A stretch of DNA of 64,000 nucleotides, taken from NCBI RefSeq assembly GCF_014195325.1, contig NZ_JACIBK010000016.1, positions 62,001 through 126,000 of the forward strand, given 5' to 3'. The notes beneath the pieces are model-generated. The model had not been told where the DNA came from. It ran no database searches and was given only the letters and a program-made list of their open reading frames with translations. The position numbers and the translations under genes were made by a program. This document shows positions 9,093 through 19,132 of the stretch, piece after piece. Source of the DNA: Rhizobium sp. BK650 (GTDB lineage: Bacteria > Pseudomonadota > Alphaproteobacteria > Rhizobiales > Rhizobiaceae). Position 1 is the first letter of the stretch. Each line of letters starts with the position of its first letter.

Positions 9093-10130
9093 CTAGGGGC
9101 GTCTTCCTGATTGCAGCGTTGTCGAGAGCAATGTCTGCATGGCGATGCTGTCTTCCAATATCTGACGCTGCCTCGTCTGGAGGACAGCTGCCTGCAGACG
9201 TTTTGTTTCACGAGAAATAGCGTCGGCACTCCAGCTTTTTAATGCCTGCTCTAGAATCGGCTTGCGGCGGAAATGAAGATGTCTGCCCAGCGTCTGCATG
9301 ATTTGCGCGGGCGGCAATCTCTTCTCATCCATCTCCGCACGCATCGTATCGAGAAGCTGAAATTGCCGAAGGCAGGCTTGGAGAACCAGAAAAACCGAGG
9401 TCTTGGAACTAGTGATCTTCTGCATGGCATGCAGGAAATTGTTGTTATTGCCGCTCAATATCGCATCCACAGCATCATCGACCGAAATCGCGCTGGCGTC
9501 CCCGATTATTTCGGTAACGTGATGATCTTCGATTGTCCCTATGCCGCGGCAATAGAGGGCTAGTTTTCGAATTTCGTTTCTCGAAGCAATTCTGTCGCCA
9601 CCGATCAGTGTGATGAGGGCCTGTCTGGCGGCGGGAGTTATACCCAATCCCTCGGCAGAAAGTTCGCTGTCGATCAGCGTATTCAGCGCGCGGCCGTCGT
9701 CGGCGTAACAGGGAATGGCGACGGCGGTACGGGCGGCCTCGACCGTTTTGCGCAAGGCCGAACCCTTCTTTAGATCGCCGGCTTCGACGATAATGCTGGC
9801 TGCGTCGAGAGAGGCGCCTGACAGAAATGCGACAGCATCGACGAGATATTTCTCGTTTGCCGCACCCCTCACCCATATCAGCTTTTCGCCGCCGAAAAGA
9901 CCGATGGACTGGGCCTCATCGACCAGCCTCCCAGGCTCCTTCTGAAGATCGCCCACGTCGAGTTTGGTGAGAGAGAAGGGGTCATTCTGGTCGATGCCAG
10001 TCTTTCCCGCAATCATCCCAGCCCGCTCGGAAACAAGTCCGCGGTCCGGGCCATAGATCAGATAGATGCGATACTGGCGAACGGATCTCTGCAGAAACCC
10101 TTCGAACTCATGGGATTTGATTTCCGCCAC
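9093..10130 (-). CDS. holA: DNA polymerase III subunit delta
   Basis: The clamp-loader delta subunit that opens the sliding clamp. The 345 residues have the family layout: an N-terminal YLIYGPDRGLVSERA segment, an inactive Walker region, and the central IGGDRIASRNEIRKLALY block that is conserved in HolA. It is the last gene of the minus-strand leuS-lptE-holA operon, 12 bases after lptE, an arrangement common in alphaproteobacteria. A weak parS-like sequence (9204-9219) lies in its 3' half. Confidence 0.93.
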   Translation of the reverse strand: MAEIKSHEFEGFLQRSVRQYRIYLIYGPDRGLVSERAGMIAGKTGIDQNDPFSLTKLDVGDLQKEPGRLVDEAQSIGLFGGEKLIWVRGAANEKYLVDAVAFLSGASLDAASIIVEAGDLKKGSALRKTVEAARTAVAIPCYADDGRALNTLIDSELSAEGLGITPAARQALITLIGGDRIASRNEIRKLALYCRGIGTIEDHHVTEIIGDASAISVDDAVDAILSGNNNNFLHAMQKITSSKTSVFLVLQACLRQFQLLDTMRAEMDEKRLPPAQIMQTLGRHLHFRRKPILEQALKSWSADAISRETKRLQAAVLQTRQRQILEDSIAMQTLLSTTLQSGRRP

Positions 10131-10142
10131 GCCACCGCTCCT

Positions 10143-10653
10143 TTAGCGGCTGAGCGCGGCGGCAAGATCCGCTCCCACGAACTCGGCCGCTTGATTGGCC
10201 GCGCGATTTTCCGCATCGAGAATTGCTCGCTGCTTGGCAAATTCCTGGCTTGGGAAGTCAACCAGAGATATTGCCGAGCGGCTACCTGCTTTGATGATAC
10301 GATTGTCCTTCGTCGTCCGCAACGTATAGCTGACCGTCACATTCGCGCGTCCCGCCCGAGACGTATCGGAGGATTGAACAAGCAAAGTATCGGCAACGTA
10401 TGACGAAACCTGCAGATCGACCATGTAATCCGGCTTCTCAACCTCACCGGCACCGCGGGAAGCCAGGAAGATCAGACGATTGCGAACTACCTGGCCGACG
10501 CGCGTACCCGCTTCGGAAAAGCCGACGGAGCCAAGCTTCTCGGTAACGCCGGTGCTTTCGGAATAGAGTGGCCGGACCTGGCAGGCGGAAAGGAACGCCG
10601 TAGAGACGAGGATCGTAACGATGCCGGCGCGGCGCGCAAGCTTGCGGGCAAAA

Positions 10654-10664
<11 letters not shown>
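10143..10664 (-). CDS. lptE: LPS assembly lipoprotein LptE
   Basis: An outer-membrane lipoprotein partner of LptD in LPS export. The 173-residue protein has a basic N-terminus, a hydrophobic stretch at about residues 14-27 and the lipobox LSAC with the lipidated Cys at residue 28. The following text (QVRPLYSES) is typical of alphaproteobacterial LptE. The start overlaps the leuS 3' end by 11 bases, suggesting translational coupling in the leuS-lptE-holA operon. Confidence 0.88.
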
Positions 10665-13284
<2,620 letters not shown>

Positions 13285-13481
13285 AGTATCAGAATTTCCG
13301 GAAAATCAGGGGAGGTCGGTCGAGACCTTCACCATGAAACCAACCAAGCGTCAAGTTTTGCGGGCGCTTCAGGCGTTCGATCTCGGATTTGAGGCGATTT
13401 CCGTGGAGAGAAGTCTTGGCAAGCCCACTGGAGGTGATTAGTGCATTGCCAGTGAATTAGGCATGATGTCGGAGCAGAGCG

Positions 13482-14141
13482 ATGGAGCTTCAAGAGCGGT
13501 TAAACGAAGTACGGTCCAAGATCGCCGCGGCAGAGCGCGATGCAGGCCGCCCCGCACGCTCTGTCGAACTCGTGGCTGTCTCGAAAACCTTTGAGGCCGA
13601 TACCATTCGCCTCGCAATCGAAGCCGGCCAGCGAATCTTCGGCGAGAACCGCGTTCAGGAAAGCCAGGGAAAATGGCCGGAACTGAAAAAGGAAATGCCT
13701 GGCATAGAGCTGCACCTCATCGGTCCGCTGCAATCCAACAAGGCTGCCGAAGCGGTTGCGCTTTTCGACGTCATCGAAACCGTCGACCGTGAGAAAATTG
13801 CCCGCGTCATAGCGGAGGAAATGAAGTCGCAGGGCAAGGTCCTTCGTCTCTATGTGCAGGTCAATACCGGCCTGGAGCCACAAAAGGCCGGCATAGCTCC
13901 TGACGACGTTACGGCCTTCGTCAATTTCTGTGGCGATGAGCTTGGCCTTGCCATTGAAGGGCTGATGTGTATTCCGCCGGCGGAAGAGAATCCTGGCCCG
14001 CACTTCGCACTGCTCGCGAAGCTCGCTGAAAGATGCGGTGTGAAAAAGCTTTCGATGGGCATGTCCGGCGATTATGAAACCGCCATTGCATTCGGGGCAA
14101 CCAGTGTGCGCGTCGGCTCGGCGATTTTCGGCGCACGTTAA
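13482..14141 (+). CDS. YggS/PLPBP family pyridoxal phosphate homeostasis protein
   Basis: A small PLP-binding protein, 219 residues, of the YggS family, which buffers cellular PLP and has no known catalytic step. The PLP lysine is K35 in VAVSKTF. The conserved GENRVQE, IGPLQSNK and SMGMSGDYETAI blocks are present. It is transcribed away from leuS with a 197-base gap. A hairpin with GGAGG before it lies just after the stop (14171-14195). Confidence 0.93.
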   Translation: MELQERLNEVRSKIAAAERDAGRPARSVELVAVSKTFEADTIRLAIEAGQRIFGENRVQESQGKWPELKKEMPGIELHLIGPLQSNKAAEAVALFDVIETVDREKIARVIAEEMKSQGKVLRLYVQVNTGLEPQKAGIAPDDVTAFVNFCGDELGLAIEGLMCIPPAEENPGPHFALLAKLAERCGVKKLSMGMSGDYETAIAFGATSVRVGSAIFGAR

Positions 14142-14176
14142 CGAATAACGGAAAAGGCGCTCTCCAATTCGGAGGA

Positions 14177-14195
14177 CCGGTCATGATTCGACCGG
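14177..14195. repeat. inverted repeat after yggS
   Basis: CCGGTC (14177-14182) and GACCGG (14190-14195) flank a 7-base loop containing an ATG. There is no U-run, so it is a weak terminator candidate. It may instead influence translation of the small ORF that starts in the loop. Confidence 0.4.
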
Positions 14196-14254
14196 GCATC
14201 CCAGCAGCCGTTGTTTGGAAAGCGATAATATTCATTAATGCGAAAAAAGTTTAA
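14183..14254 (+). CDS. possible 23-residue small protein
   Basis: An ATG at 14183 opens 23 codons (MIRPGIPAAVVW at the N-terminus) ending with TAA at 14252-14254. GGAGG at 14171-14175 lies seven bases upstream, an ideal ribosome binding site that serves no other start. The ATG sits in the loop of the inverted repeat CCGGTC/GACCGG (14177-14182, 14190-14195). The peptide is mildly hydrophobic with a short basic tail. No family is recognised and chance is possible. Confidence 0.3.
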   Translation: MIRPGIPAAVVWKAIIFINAKKV

Positions 14255-14460
14255 GCGGGTGGTTTCCCTGGCTGGCGTGGGACTACTCGGCGCCCAGCAC
14301 CAATTCCATAAGCCCTTTGAATCATTGATTAATTTCTTTCTTCCTCTTACGCTTTTCCAAAGCCGATCGATTGCTGCCGCAAGCCCTAACGAGAGCTTAA
14401 ATTAAATTTTCCGCAAAGCTAATTGAGGAAATATTAACTATGTTGGGCGCAACCATTCGT

Positions 14461-14510
14461 TAACGGCAATGACCCGGCTCGCTCGGGTTTTGCATGAAGC
14501 GTCGCCGTTA
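14461..14510 (+). promoter_or_regulatory. structured 5' leader of the flagellin gene
   Basis: Two nested inverted repeats precede flagellin. The outer pair is TAACGGC (14461-14467) and GCCGTTA (14504-14510). The inner pair is ACCCG (14472-14476) and CGGGT (14484-14488). The structure ends 48 bases before the flagellin ATG. In Caulobacter FlbT acts on flagellin leader RNA, so a post-transcriptional control element is plausible, but this is inference. The rest of 14255-14460 shows AT-rich sequence with no clear gene. Confidence 0.4.
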
Positions 14511-14558
14511 CCGGACTTGTCCGGATGACCCTTTCACTTCGATTGCGGAAAACGGAAC

Positions 14559-15494
14559 ATGACAAGCATCCTTACCAACAACGCTGCCATGGCAGCGCTG
14601 CAGACCCTGCGCGGCGTAAACGATAGCCTCAAGAATACCCAGGCTCGCGTCTCCTCAGGCTATCGCATCGAAAAGGCCGCCGACAACGCTGCCTACTGGT
14701 CGATCGCGACGACCATGCGTTCGGATAACAAAGCGCTCTCGGCTGTTTCCGACGCCCTCGGCCTCGGCGCTGCCAAGGTCGACACCGCTTACACCGCCAT
14801 GGACAACGCCATCGACGTCGTCACGGAAATCAAGGCGAAGATCGTTGCTGCCACGGAAAAGGGCGTCGACAAAACCAAGATTCAGGAAGAACTCGACCAG
14901 CTGCAGGAACAGCTGGTGAGCATCGCCCAGTCGGCGTCCTTCTCCGGTGAAAACTGGGTTGCAGGCGCTTCGGGCACGAAGAGCGTCGTCTCCTCCTTCG
15001 TCCGTGACGGCTCGAATGCCGTTTCGGTCAAGATGACGGATTATGTTCTTAACGACGGCACGCTTGGCAATGTGCTGTTTGGGATGAACAGCAATGGCAC
15101 GATCCAAACGACGAGCGGGATCATCGGCACCGCATTCAACGGGACTTACGGCGGTACGGTTATTGTCATGCCTTCGATCTACGCGCTCGATATCACCAAC
15201 TTCACGCAGGGTCAGCTCGACGGAGCGCTTTCCGGCGTCGAACTCGTGCTCCAAGCCTTGACGAATGCAGGCTCGCAGCTGGGTTCGATTTCGACGAGAA
15301 TTCAGCTGCAGGAAACCTTCGTGAGTGCCCTGGGTAACTCTATCGACTCCGGTATCGGCCGCCTCGTCGATGCAAATATGGAAGAAGAATCCTCCAAGCT
15401 CTCTGCCCTGCAGACGCAGCAGCAGCTTGCGATCCAGTCTCTCTCGATCGCCAATTCCTCTGCACAGAACATTCTCTCGCTCTTCCGCAGCTAA
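14559..15494 (+). CDS. flagellin
   Basis: Filament subunit of the flagellum, 311 residues, typical of rhizobial flagellins. The N-terminal D0/D1 domain (about 1-145) starts MTSILTNNAAMAALQTLR and includes RVSSGYRIEKAADNAAYWSI. The C-terminal domain (about 225-311) ends with ANSSAQNILSLFRS. The middle is short and variable. No flagellar assembly gene is nearby, so this is an isolated copy outside the motility cluster; rhizobia often carry such extra flagellins. It is followed by a strong terminator. Which named fla gene it matches cannot be decided from sequence alone. Confidence 0.95.
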   Translation: MTSILTNNAAMAALQTLRGVNDSLKNTQARVSSGYRIEKAADNAAYWSIATTMRSDNKALSAVSDALGLGAAKVDTAYTAMDNAIDVVTEIKAKIVAATEKGVDKTKIQEELDQLQEQLVSIAQSASFSGENWVAGASGTKSVVSSFVRDGSNAVSVKMTDYVLNDGTLGNVLFGMNSNGTIQTTSGIIGTAFNGTYGGTVIVMPSIYALDITNFTQGQLDGALSGVELVLQALTNAGSQLGSISTRIQLQETFVSALGNSIDSGIGRLVDANMEEESSKLSALQTQQQLAIQSLSIANSSAQNILSLFRS

Positions 15495-15520
15495 GGGGCG
15501 CGCAGGAGAACGGCAACAAA

Positions 15521-15543
15521 AAACCCCGCGGTTCGCGGGGTTT
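15521..15543. terminator. bidirectional terminator between flagellin and DUF1013 gene
   Basis: AAACCCCGCG (15521-15530) and CGCGGGGTTT (15534-15543) form a perfect 10-bp stem with a 3-base loop. A T-run follows in either direction, and the two flanking genes converge on it. Confidence 0.85.
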
Positions 15544-15566
15544 ACTGTTTTCAGGAACTGACGATC

Positions 15567-16268
15567 TCAAAACTTATCGTCTTCATCCTCGTCTTTCGGG
15601 GTCGAGCGCAGCGAGCTCAGCTTCCGGAAGACGGCATCGGCGTCGATTTCCTTTTCTTCCTCACGCTCGTAGCTTGGCGTCAGGCGCTCGGTTTCCTGAG
15701 CGGACTGCAGCGTCGCGCCAAGTTCGGCAGCGGTCGGCAGCGGCCGGCCCTTGGAAGCCTTTTCCACTTCCATATCGAGGTCGATCTGGCTGCAGAGGCC
15801 AAGGGTGACCGGGTCCATCGGTGCGAGGTTTGCCGAATTCCAGTGAGTACGTTCGCGGATCTGCTCGATCGTCGATTTGGTGGTGCCGACGAGACGCGAG
15901 ATCTGGGCATCTTTCAGTTCCGGATGGTTGCGAACCAGCCAGAGAATGGCGTTCGGGCGGTCCTGGCGCTTGGAAACCGGTGTATAGCGCGGGCCGCGGC
16001 GCTTGGATTCCGGCACGCGGACCTTCGGCTCGGAAAGCTTCAGCTTGTAGTTCGGGTTGCCCTCGGCGCGAGCGATTTCATCGCGGGAAAGCTGGCCAGT
16101 GGCGATCGGGTCCAGGCCCTTGATGCCTTGCGCGGCTTCACCATCGGCAATCGCCTTGACTTCGAGCGGATGCAGTTTGCAGAACTGAGCGATCTGGTCG
16201 AAAGACAGGGCTGTATTGTCGACGAGCCAAATGGCGGTCGCCTTCGGCATGAGCAGTTGTTGAGCCAT
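15567..16268 (-). CDS. trcR: DUF1013 family protein (TrcR-like cell cycle transcriptional regulator)
   Basis: A 233-residue protein of the DUF1013 family, found across alphaproteobacteria and annotated in databases as cell cycle transcriptional regulator TrcR. Helix-turn-helix-like segments occur at the N-terminus (TALSFDQIAQFCKLHPLEVK) and in the middle (LKDAQISRLVGTTKSTIEQI). The C-terminus is strongly acidic. It has a good sigma-70 type promoter (TTGCAA, 17 bases, TATATA) whose -35 lies inside a 14-bp palindrome. It is divergent from acs. The family assignment is firm; the precise role is not shown by sequence. Confidence 0.8.
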   Translation of the reverse strand: MAQQLLMPKATAIWLVDNTALSFDQIAQFCKLHPLEVKAIADGEAAQGIKGLDPIATGQLSRDEIARAEGNPNYKLKLSEPKVRVPESKRRGPRYTPVSKRQDRPNAILWLVRNHPELKDAQISRLVGTTKSTIEQIRERTHWNSANLAPMDPVTLGLCSQIDLDMEVEKASKGRPLPTAAELGATLQSAQETERLTPSYEREEEKEIDADAVFRKLSSLRSTPKDEDEDDKF

Positions 16269-16344
16269 GGATATAGTCCTTCTGTCGTCCGCGCCGGTGT
16301 CGCGGTCCGTGGATTGTCACCACAATGTCCGGGAAATAGGGCGC

Positions 16345-16377
16345 TATATAATCGCACTGTCGCAGAATTGCAATTCT
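16345..16377 (-). promoter_or_regulatory. promoter of the DUF1013/trcR gene with overlapping palindrome
   Basis: Reading the minus strand, TTGCAA (16368-16373) is followed by a 17-base spacer and TATATA (16345-16350). The -35 hexamer is the centre of the perfect palindrome AGAATTGCAATTCT (16364-16377). A protein bound there would cover the -35 element. Confidence 0.55.
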
Positions 16378-16404
16378 TCAGAAATGAAATGACCTTTGTC
16401 TAAT

Positions 16405-16443
16405 TGCCGTCATCAGACTACCTGATATGAATTGCGCAATTCG
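16405..16443 (+). promoter_or_regulatory. possible acs promoter with GAATTG palindrome
   Basis: TTGCCG (16405-16410), a 16-base spacer and TATGAA (16427-16432) form a candidate promoter. The perfect palindrome GAATTGCGCAATTC (16430-16443) overlaps the -10 and start region. It uses the same GAATTG half-site as the trcR promoter palindrome. Confidence 0.4.
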
Positions 16444-16502
16444 AGTCCCGGTCGCTGCGTGGAAACCGTGGGCCGTAGCATACCTTGTGAGGAGGAGTTC
16501 CC

Positions 16503-18458
16503 ATGTCGGAGAAGATCTATCCGGTATCCAAACCGGTGAAGACCCGTGCGCTGATCGATCAGGCCAAGTACGAGCAATGGTACGAGGAAAGCATTGAAAA
16601 CCCAGACAAGTTCTGGGGTAAGCACGGCAGGCGCATCGACTGGTTCAAGCCTTATACCAAGGTCAAGAATACGTCCTTTACCGGCAAGGTCTCGATCAAA
16701 TGGTTCGAGGATGGCCAGACCAATGTTTCTTACAATTGCATCGATCGTCACCTGAAGACGAACGGCAACCAGACCGCCATCATCTTCGAAGGCGACAACC
16801 CCTATATCGATAAGAAGATCACCTATAACGAGCTCTACGAGCATGTCTGCCGCATGGCGAACGTGCTGAAGAAGCATGGCGTCAAGAAGGGTGATCGGGT
16901 TACTATCTACATGCCGATGATCCCGGAAGCGGCCTATGCGATGCTTGCCTGCGCCCGTATCGGTGCGGTGCATTCGGTCGTCTTCGGCGGCTTTTCGCCG
17001 GAGGCGCTGGCTGGTCGTATCGTTGATTGTGAATCCACTTTCGTCATCACCTGCGATGAAGGTATCCGCGGCGGTAAGCCGGTGCCGCTGAAGGACAATA
17101 CGGATACGGCCATCCACATTGCCGCCCGTCAGCATGTGACGGTCAACAAGGTGCTAGTGGTGCGCCGCACCGGCGGCAAGACCGGCTGGGCGCCGGGCCG
17201 CGACCTCTGGTACCATCAGGAAATCGCCACGGTAAAGCCGGAGTGCCCACCAGTGAAGATGAAGGCGGAAGACCCGCTTTTCATCCTCTATACGTCAGGT
17301 TCGACTGGCAAGCCGAAGGGTGTCCTGCACACGACGGGTGGTTATCTGGTCTATGCGGCAATGACGCACGAGTATGTCTTCGATTACCACCCTGGCGATA
17401 TCTACTGGTGCACGGCCGACGTCGGCTGGGTTACCGGCCACTCCTATATCGTCTACGGGCCGCTCGCGAACTGCGCCACGACCCTTATGTTCGAAGGCGT
17501 GCCGAATTTCCCGGATCAGGGCCGCTTCTGGGAAATCATCGACAAGCACAAGGTCAATATCTTCTACACGGCACCGACGGCAATCCGCTCCCTCATGGGC
17601 GCCGGCGACCATTTTGTGACGCGCTCTTCCCGTGAGAGCCTGCGTGTGCTCGGGACGGTCGGTGAGCCGATAAATCCGGAAGCTTGGGAATGGTACTATA
17701 ATGTCGTCGGTGACAGGCGTTGCCCTGTTGTCGATACCTGGTGGCAGACGGAAACCGGCGGCCACATGATCACGCCGTTTCCAGGCGCGACTGATCTCAA
17801 GCCCGGTTCGGCCACCAAGCCCTTCTTCGGTGTCAAACCGCAGCTGGTCGACAACGAGGGGAAGGTGCTCGAAGGTGCGGCCGACGGCAATCTATGCATC
17901 ATTGACAGCTGGCCGGGCCAAATGCGTACGGTCTATGGCGATCACGAGCGCTTCATCCAGACCTACTTCTCCACCTACAAAGGCAAGTATTTTACTGGCG
18001 ATGGTTGCCGCCGCGACGAGGATGGCTACTACTGGATCACTGGCCGCGTTGATGACGTTCTGAACGTCTCCGGCCATCGTCTCGGTACGGCGGAGGTCGA
18101 ATCGGCTCTCGTGTCGCACAATCTGGTTTCGGAAGCTGCCGTCGTCGGCTATCCGCATCCGATCAAGGGGCAGGGTATCTATTGCTATGTCACGCTGATG
18201 GCGGGCAACGAAGGTACGGATGAGTTGCGTCAGCAGCTTGTTAAGCATGTGCGTGCCGAGATCGGCCCGATCGCGGCACCCGACAAGATCCAATTCTCAC
18301 CGGGCCTACCGAAGACTCGTTCGGGCAAGATTATGCGCCGTATCCTGCGCAAGATCGCCGAAGACGATTTCGGTTCGCTCGGCGACACCTCGACCCTGGC
18401 AGATCCGGCTGTCGTCGACGATCTGATCGCCAACCGGCAGAACAAGGCTACGGCCTGA
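16503..18458 (+). CDS. acs: acetyl-CoA synthetase
   Basis: An AMP-forming acetate:CoA ligase of 651 residues that makes acetyl-CoA from acetate, ATP and CoA. The P-loop-like motif YTSGSTGKPKGVLHTTGGY is in the middle. WWQTETGGHM, the ITGRVDDVLNVSGHRLGTAE hinge and the C-terminal TRSGKIMRR with the regulatory acetylatable Lys are present. The ATG at 16503 follows a strong GAGGAGGAG ribosome site. It stands alone, divergent from trcR, and ends at a strong hairpin. Confidence 0.97.
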   Translation: MSEKIYPVSKPVKTRALIDQAKYEQWYEESIENPDKFWGKHGRRIDWFKPYTKVKNTSFTGKVSIKWFEDGQTNVSYNCIDRHLKTNGNQTAIIFEGDNPYIDKKITYNELYEHVCRMANVLKKHGVKKGDRVTIYMPMIPEAAYAMLACARIGAVHSVVFGGFSPEALAGRIVDCESTFVITCDEGIRGGKPVPLKDNTDTAIHIAARQHVTVNKVLVVRRTGGKTGWAPGRDLWYHQEIATVKPECPPVKMKAEDPLFILYTSGSTGKPKGVLHTTGGYLVYAAMTHEYVFDYHPGDIYWCTADVGWVTGHSYIVYGPLANCATTLMFEGVPNFPDQGRFWEIIDKHKVNIFYTAPTAIRSLMGAGDHFVTRSSRESLRVLGTVGEPINPEAWEWYYNVVGDRRCPVVDTWWQTETGGHMITPFPGATDLKPGSATKPFFGVKPQLVDNEGKVLEGAADGNLCIIDSWPGQMRTVYGDHERFIQTYFSTYKGKYFTGDGCRRDEDGYYWITGRVDDVLNVSGHRLGTAEVESALVSHNLVSEAAVVGYPHPIKGQGIYCYVTLMAGNEGTDELRQQLVKHVRAEIGPIAAPDKIQFSPGLPKTRSGKIMRRILRKIAEDDFGSLGDTSTLADPAVVDDLIANRQNKATA

Positions 18459-18463
18459 GTCAA

Positions 18464-18496
18464 AGGGCCGCTCCGTTCAGGAGCGGCCCTATTCTT
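18464..18496 (+). terminator. acs terminator
   Basis: AGGGCCGCTCC (18464-18474) and GGAGCGGCCCT (18480-18490) form a perfect 11-bp stem with a 5-base loop, followed by ATTCTTCT. It begins five bases after the acs stop. Confidence 0.8.
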
Positions 18497-18744
18497 CTAC
18501 ATAAGGAACCCCGTCTTGCGGCCGCCATCATAGGCGTGAAACCAGTCCATCGATGAGCAATTCTGTGCAGGATTGCGCCCGTCGGGAAAGGTGAATTGGC
18601 GAGAATTCGTCCTAGATATTTGTCGCCGCTGATGTCGGTCAATTTGATGCCCGCAACACACCGAGGTCATCTGCTCCAACGGGTGCAGCCGAAACCGGTT
18701 CGTCGATTTCATTCCGCGTCGCAAATGCCGGCATGGCGAGAGGG
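18491..18744 (-). pseudogene. possible decayed short gene
   Basis: No intact gene is seen here. On the minus strand, three consecutive pieces in three frames read like one protein: an opening starting MPAFATRNEIDEPV (ATG at about 18734), then KLTDISGDKYLGRILANS, then DGRNPAQNCSSMDWFHAYDG ending at a stop near 18497. Two one-base shifts would join them. Codon choice is GC-rich at third positions in each piece. The idea of a frameshifted relic is inference, and no family is recognised. Confidence 0.25.
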
Positions 18745-18796
18745 AACATAAAGGAATAAATTCCTCTTATGTTTGAAAGTAAATAGGCGTATTTAC
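18745..18796 (-). repeat. two tandem hairpins after the SdhAF4-like gene
   Basis: GTAAATA (18779-18785) and TATTTAC (18790-18796) form a 7-bp stem directly after the minus-strand stop. Next to it AACATAA/TTATGTT (18745-18751, 18767-18773) with inner AGGAAT/ATTCCT (18752-18757, 18760-18765) form a 13-bp stem with one bulge. There is no strong U-run. They could stabilise the 3' end or terminate weakly. Confidence 0.45.
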
Positions 18797-19021
18797 TTAA
18801 AAATCGATCGCGCGGCCGTTAATCTCATAGTCGCCGAAGCGGGAGGGTTCTGCTCCGCCGCGTCCGCCGATCTCCGGCGGCAGTTCGGCGAGCCTGGCAT
18901 TCTTCCGGCGTTCTTCGGCTTCCGCCAGCGCGCGTTTTGCGGCAGGGGAAAGCATCTTGCGCCGCGGCTCAGAGCCTTCGGGCACCGGAATTTCTACGTT
19001 GTCATTGTCGGCCATCTGCAT
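18797..19021 (-). CDS. DUF1674 / SdhAF4-like succinate dehydrogenase assembly factor
   Basis: A 74-residue protein ending GGAEPSRFGDYEINGRAIDF, the conserved C-terminal block of the DUF1674 family. Members include mitochondrial SDHAF4, which helps FAD-loaded SdhA assemble. The N-terminal half is charged and probably disordered. A second ATG two codons in (19015) is an equally possible start. It stands alone, divergent from htpX. The family call is strong; the assembly role is carried over from relatives. Confidence 0.8.
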   Translation of the reverse strand: MQMADNDNVEIPVPEGSEPRRKMLSPAAKRALAEAEERRKNARLAELPPEIGGRGGAEPSRFGDYEINGRAIDF

Positions 19022-19132
19022 AGAGCACTCCCGCCTGAAAACATTGAAAATGGCTGGCGAATAACCAAATCATAATGCGCCGGCGCCAGGATTTAAAGCA
19101 GCGCCCTGTAATCAAGGAGATGGAGACCTCTG

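Noticed and set aside
9204..9219. TGTTTCACGAGAAATA in holA as a further parS
   Set aside because: It matches 14 of 16 positions, but the central CACGTG is broken to CACGAG and it lies in coding sequence.
13334..13441. 35-codon ORF between leuS and yggS (MKPTKRQVLRALQAFDLGF...)
   Set aside because: It has no ribosome site and overlaps the leuS promoter area; protein-like but unsupported.
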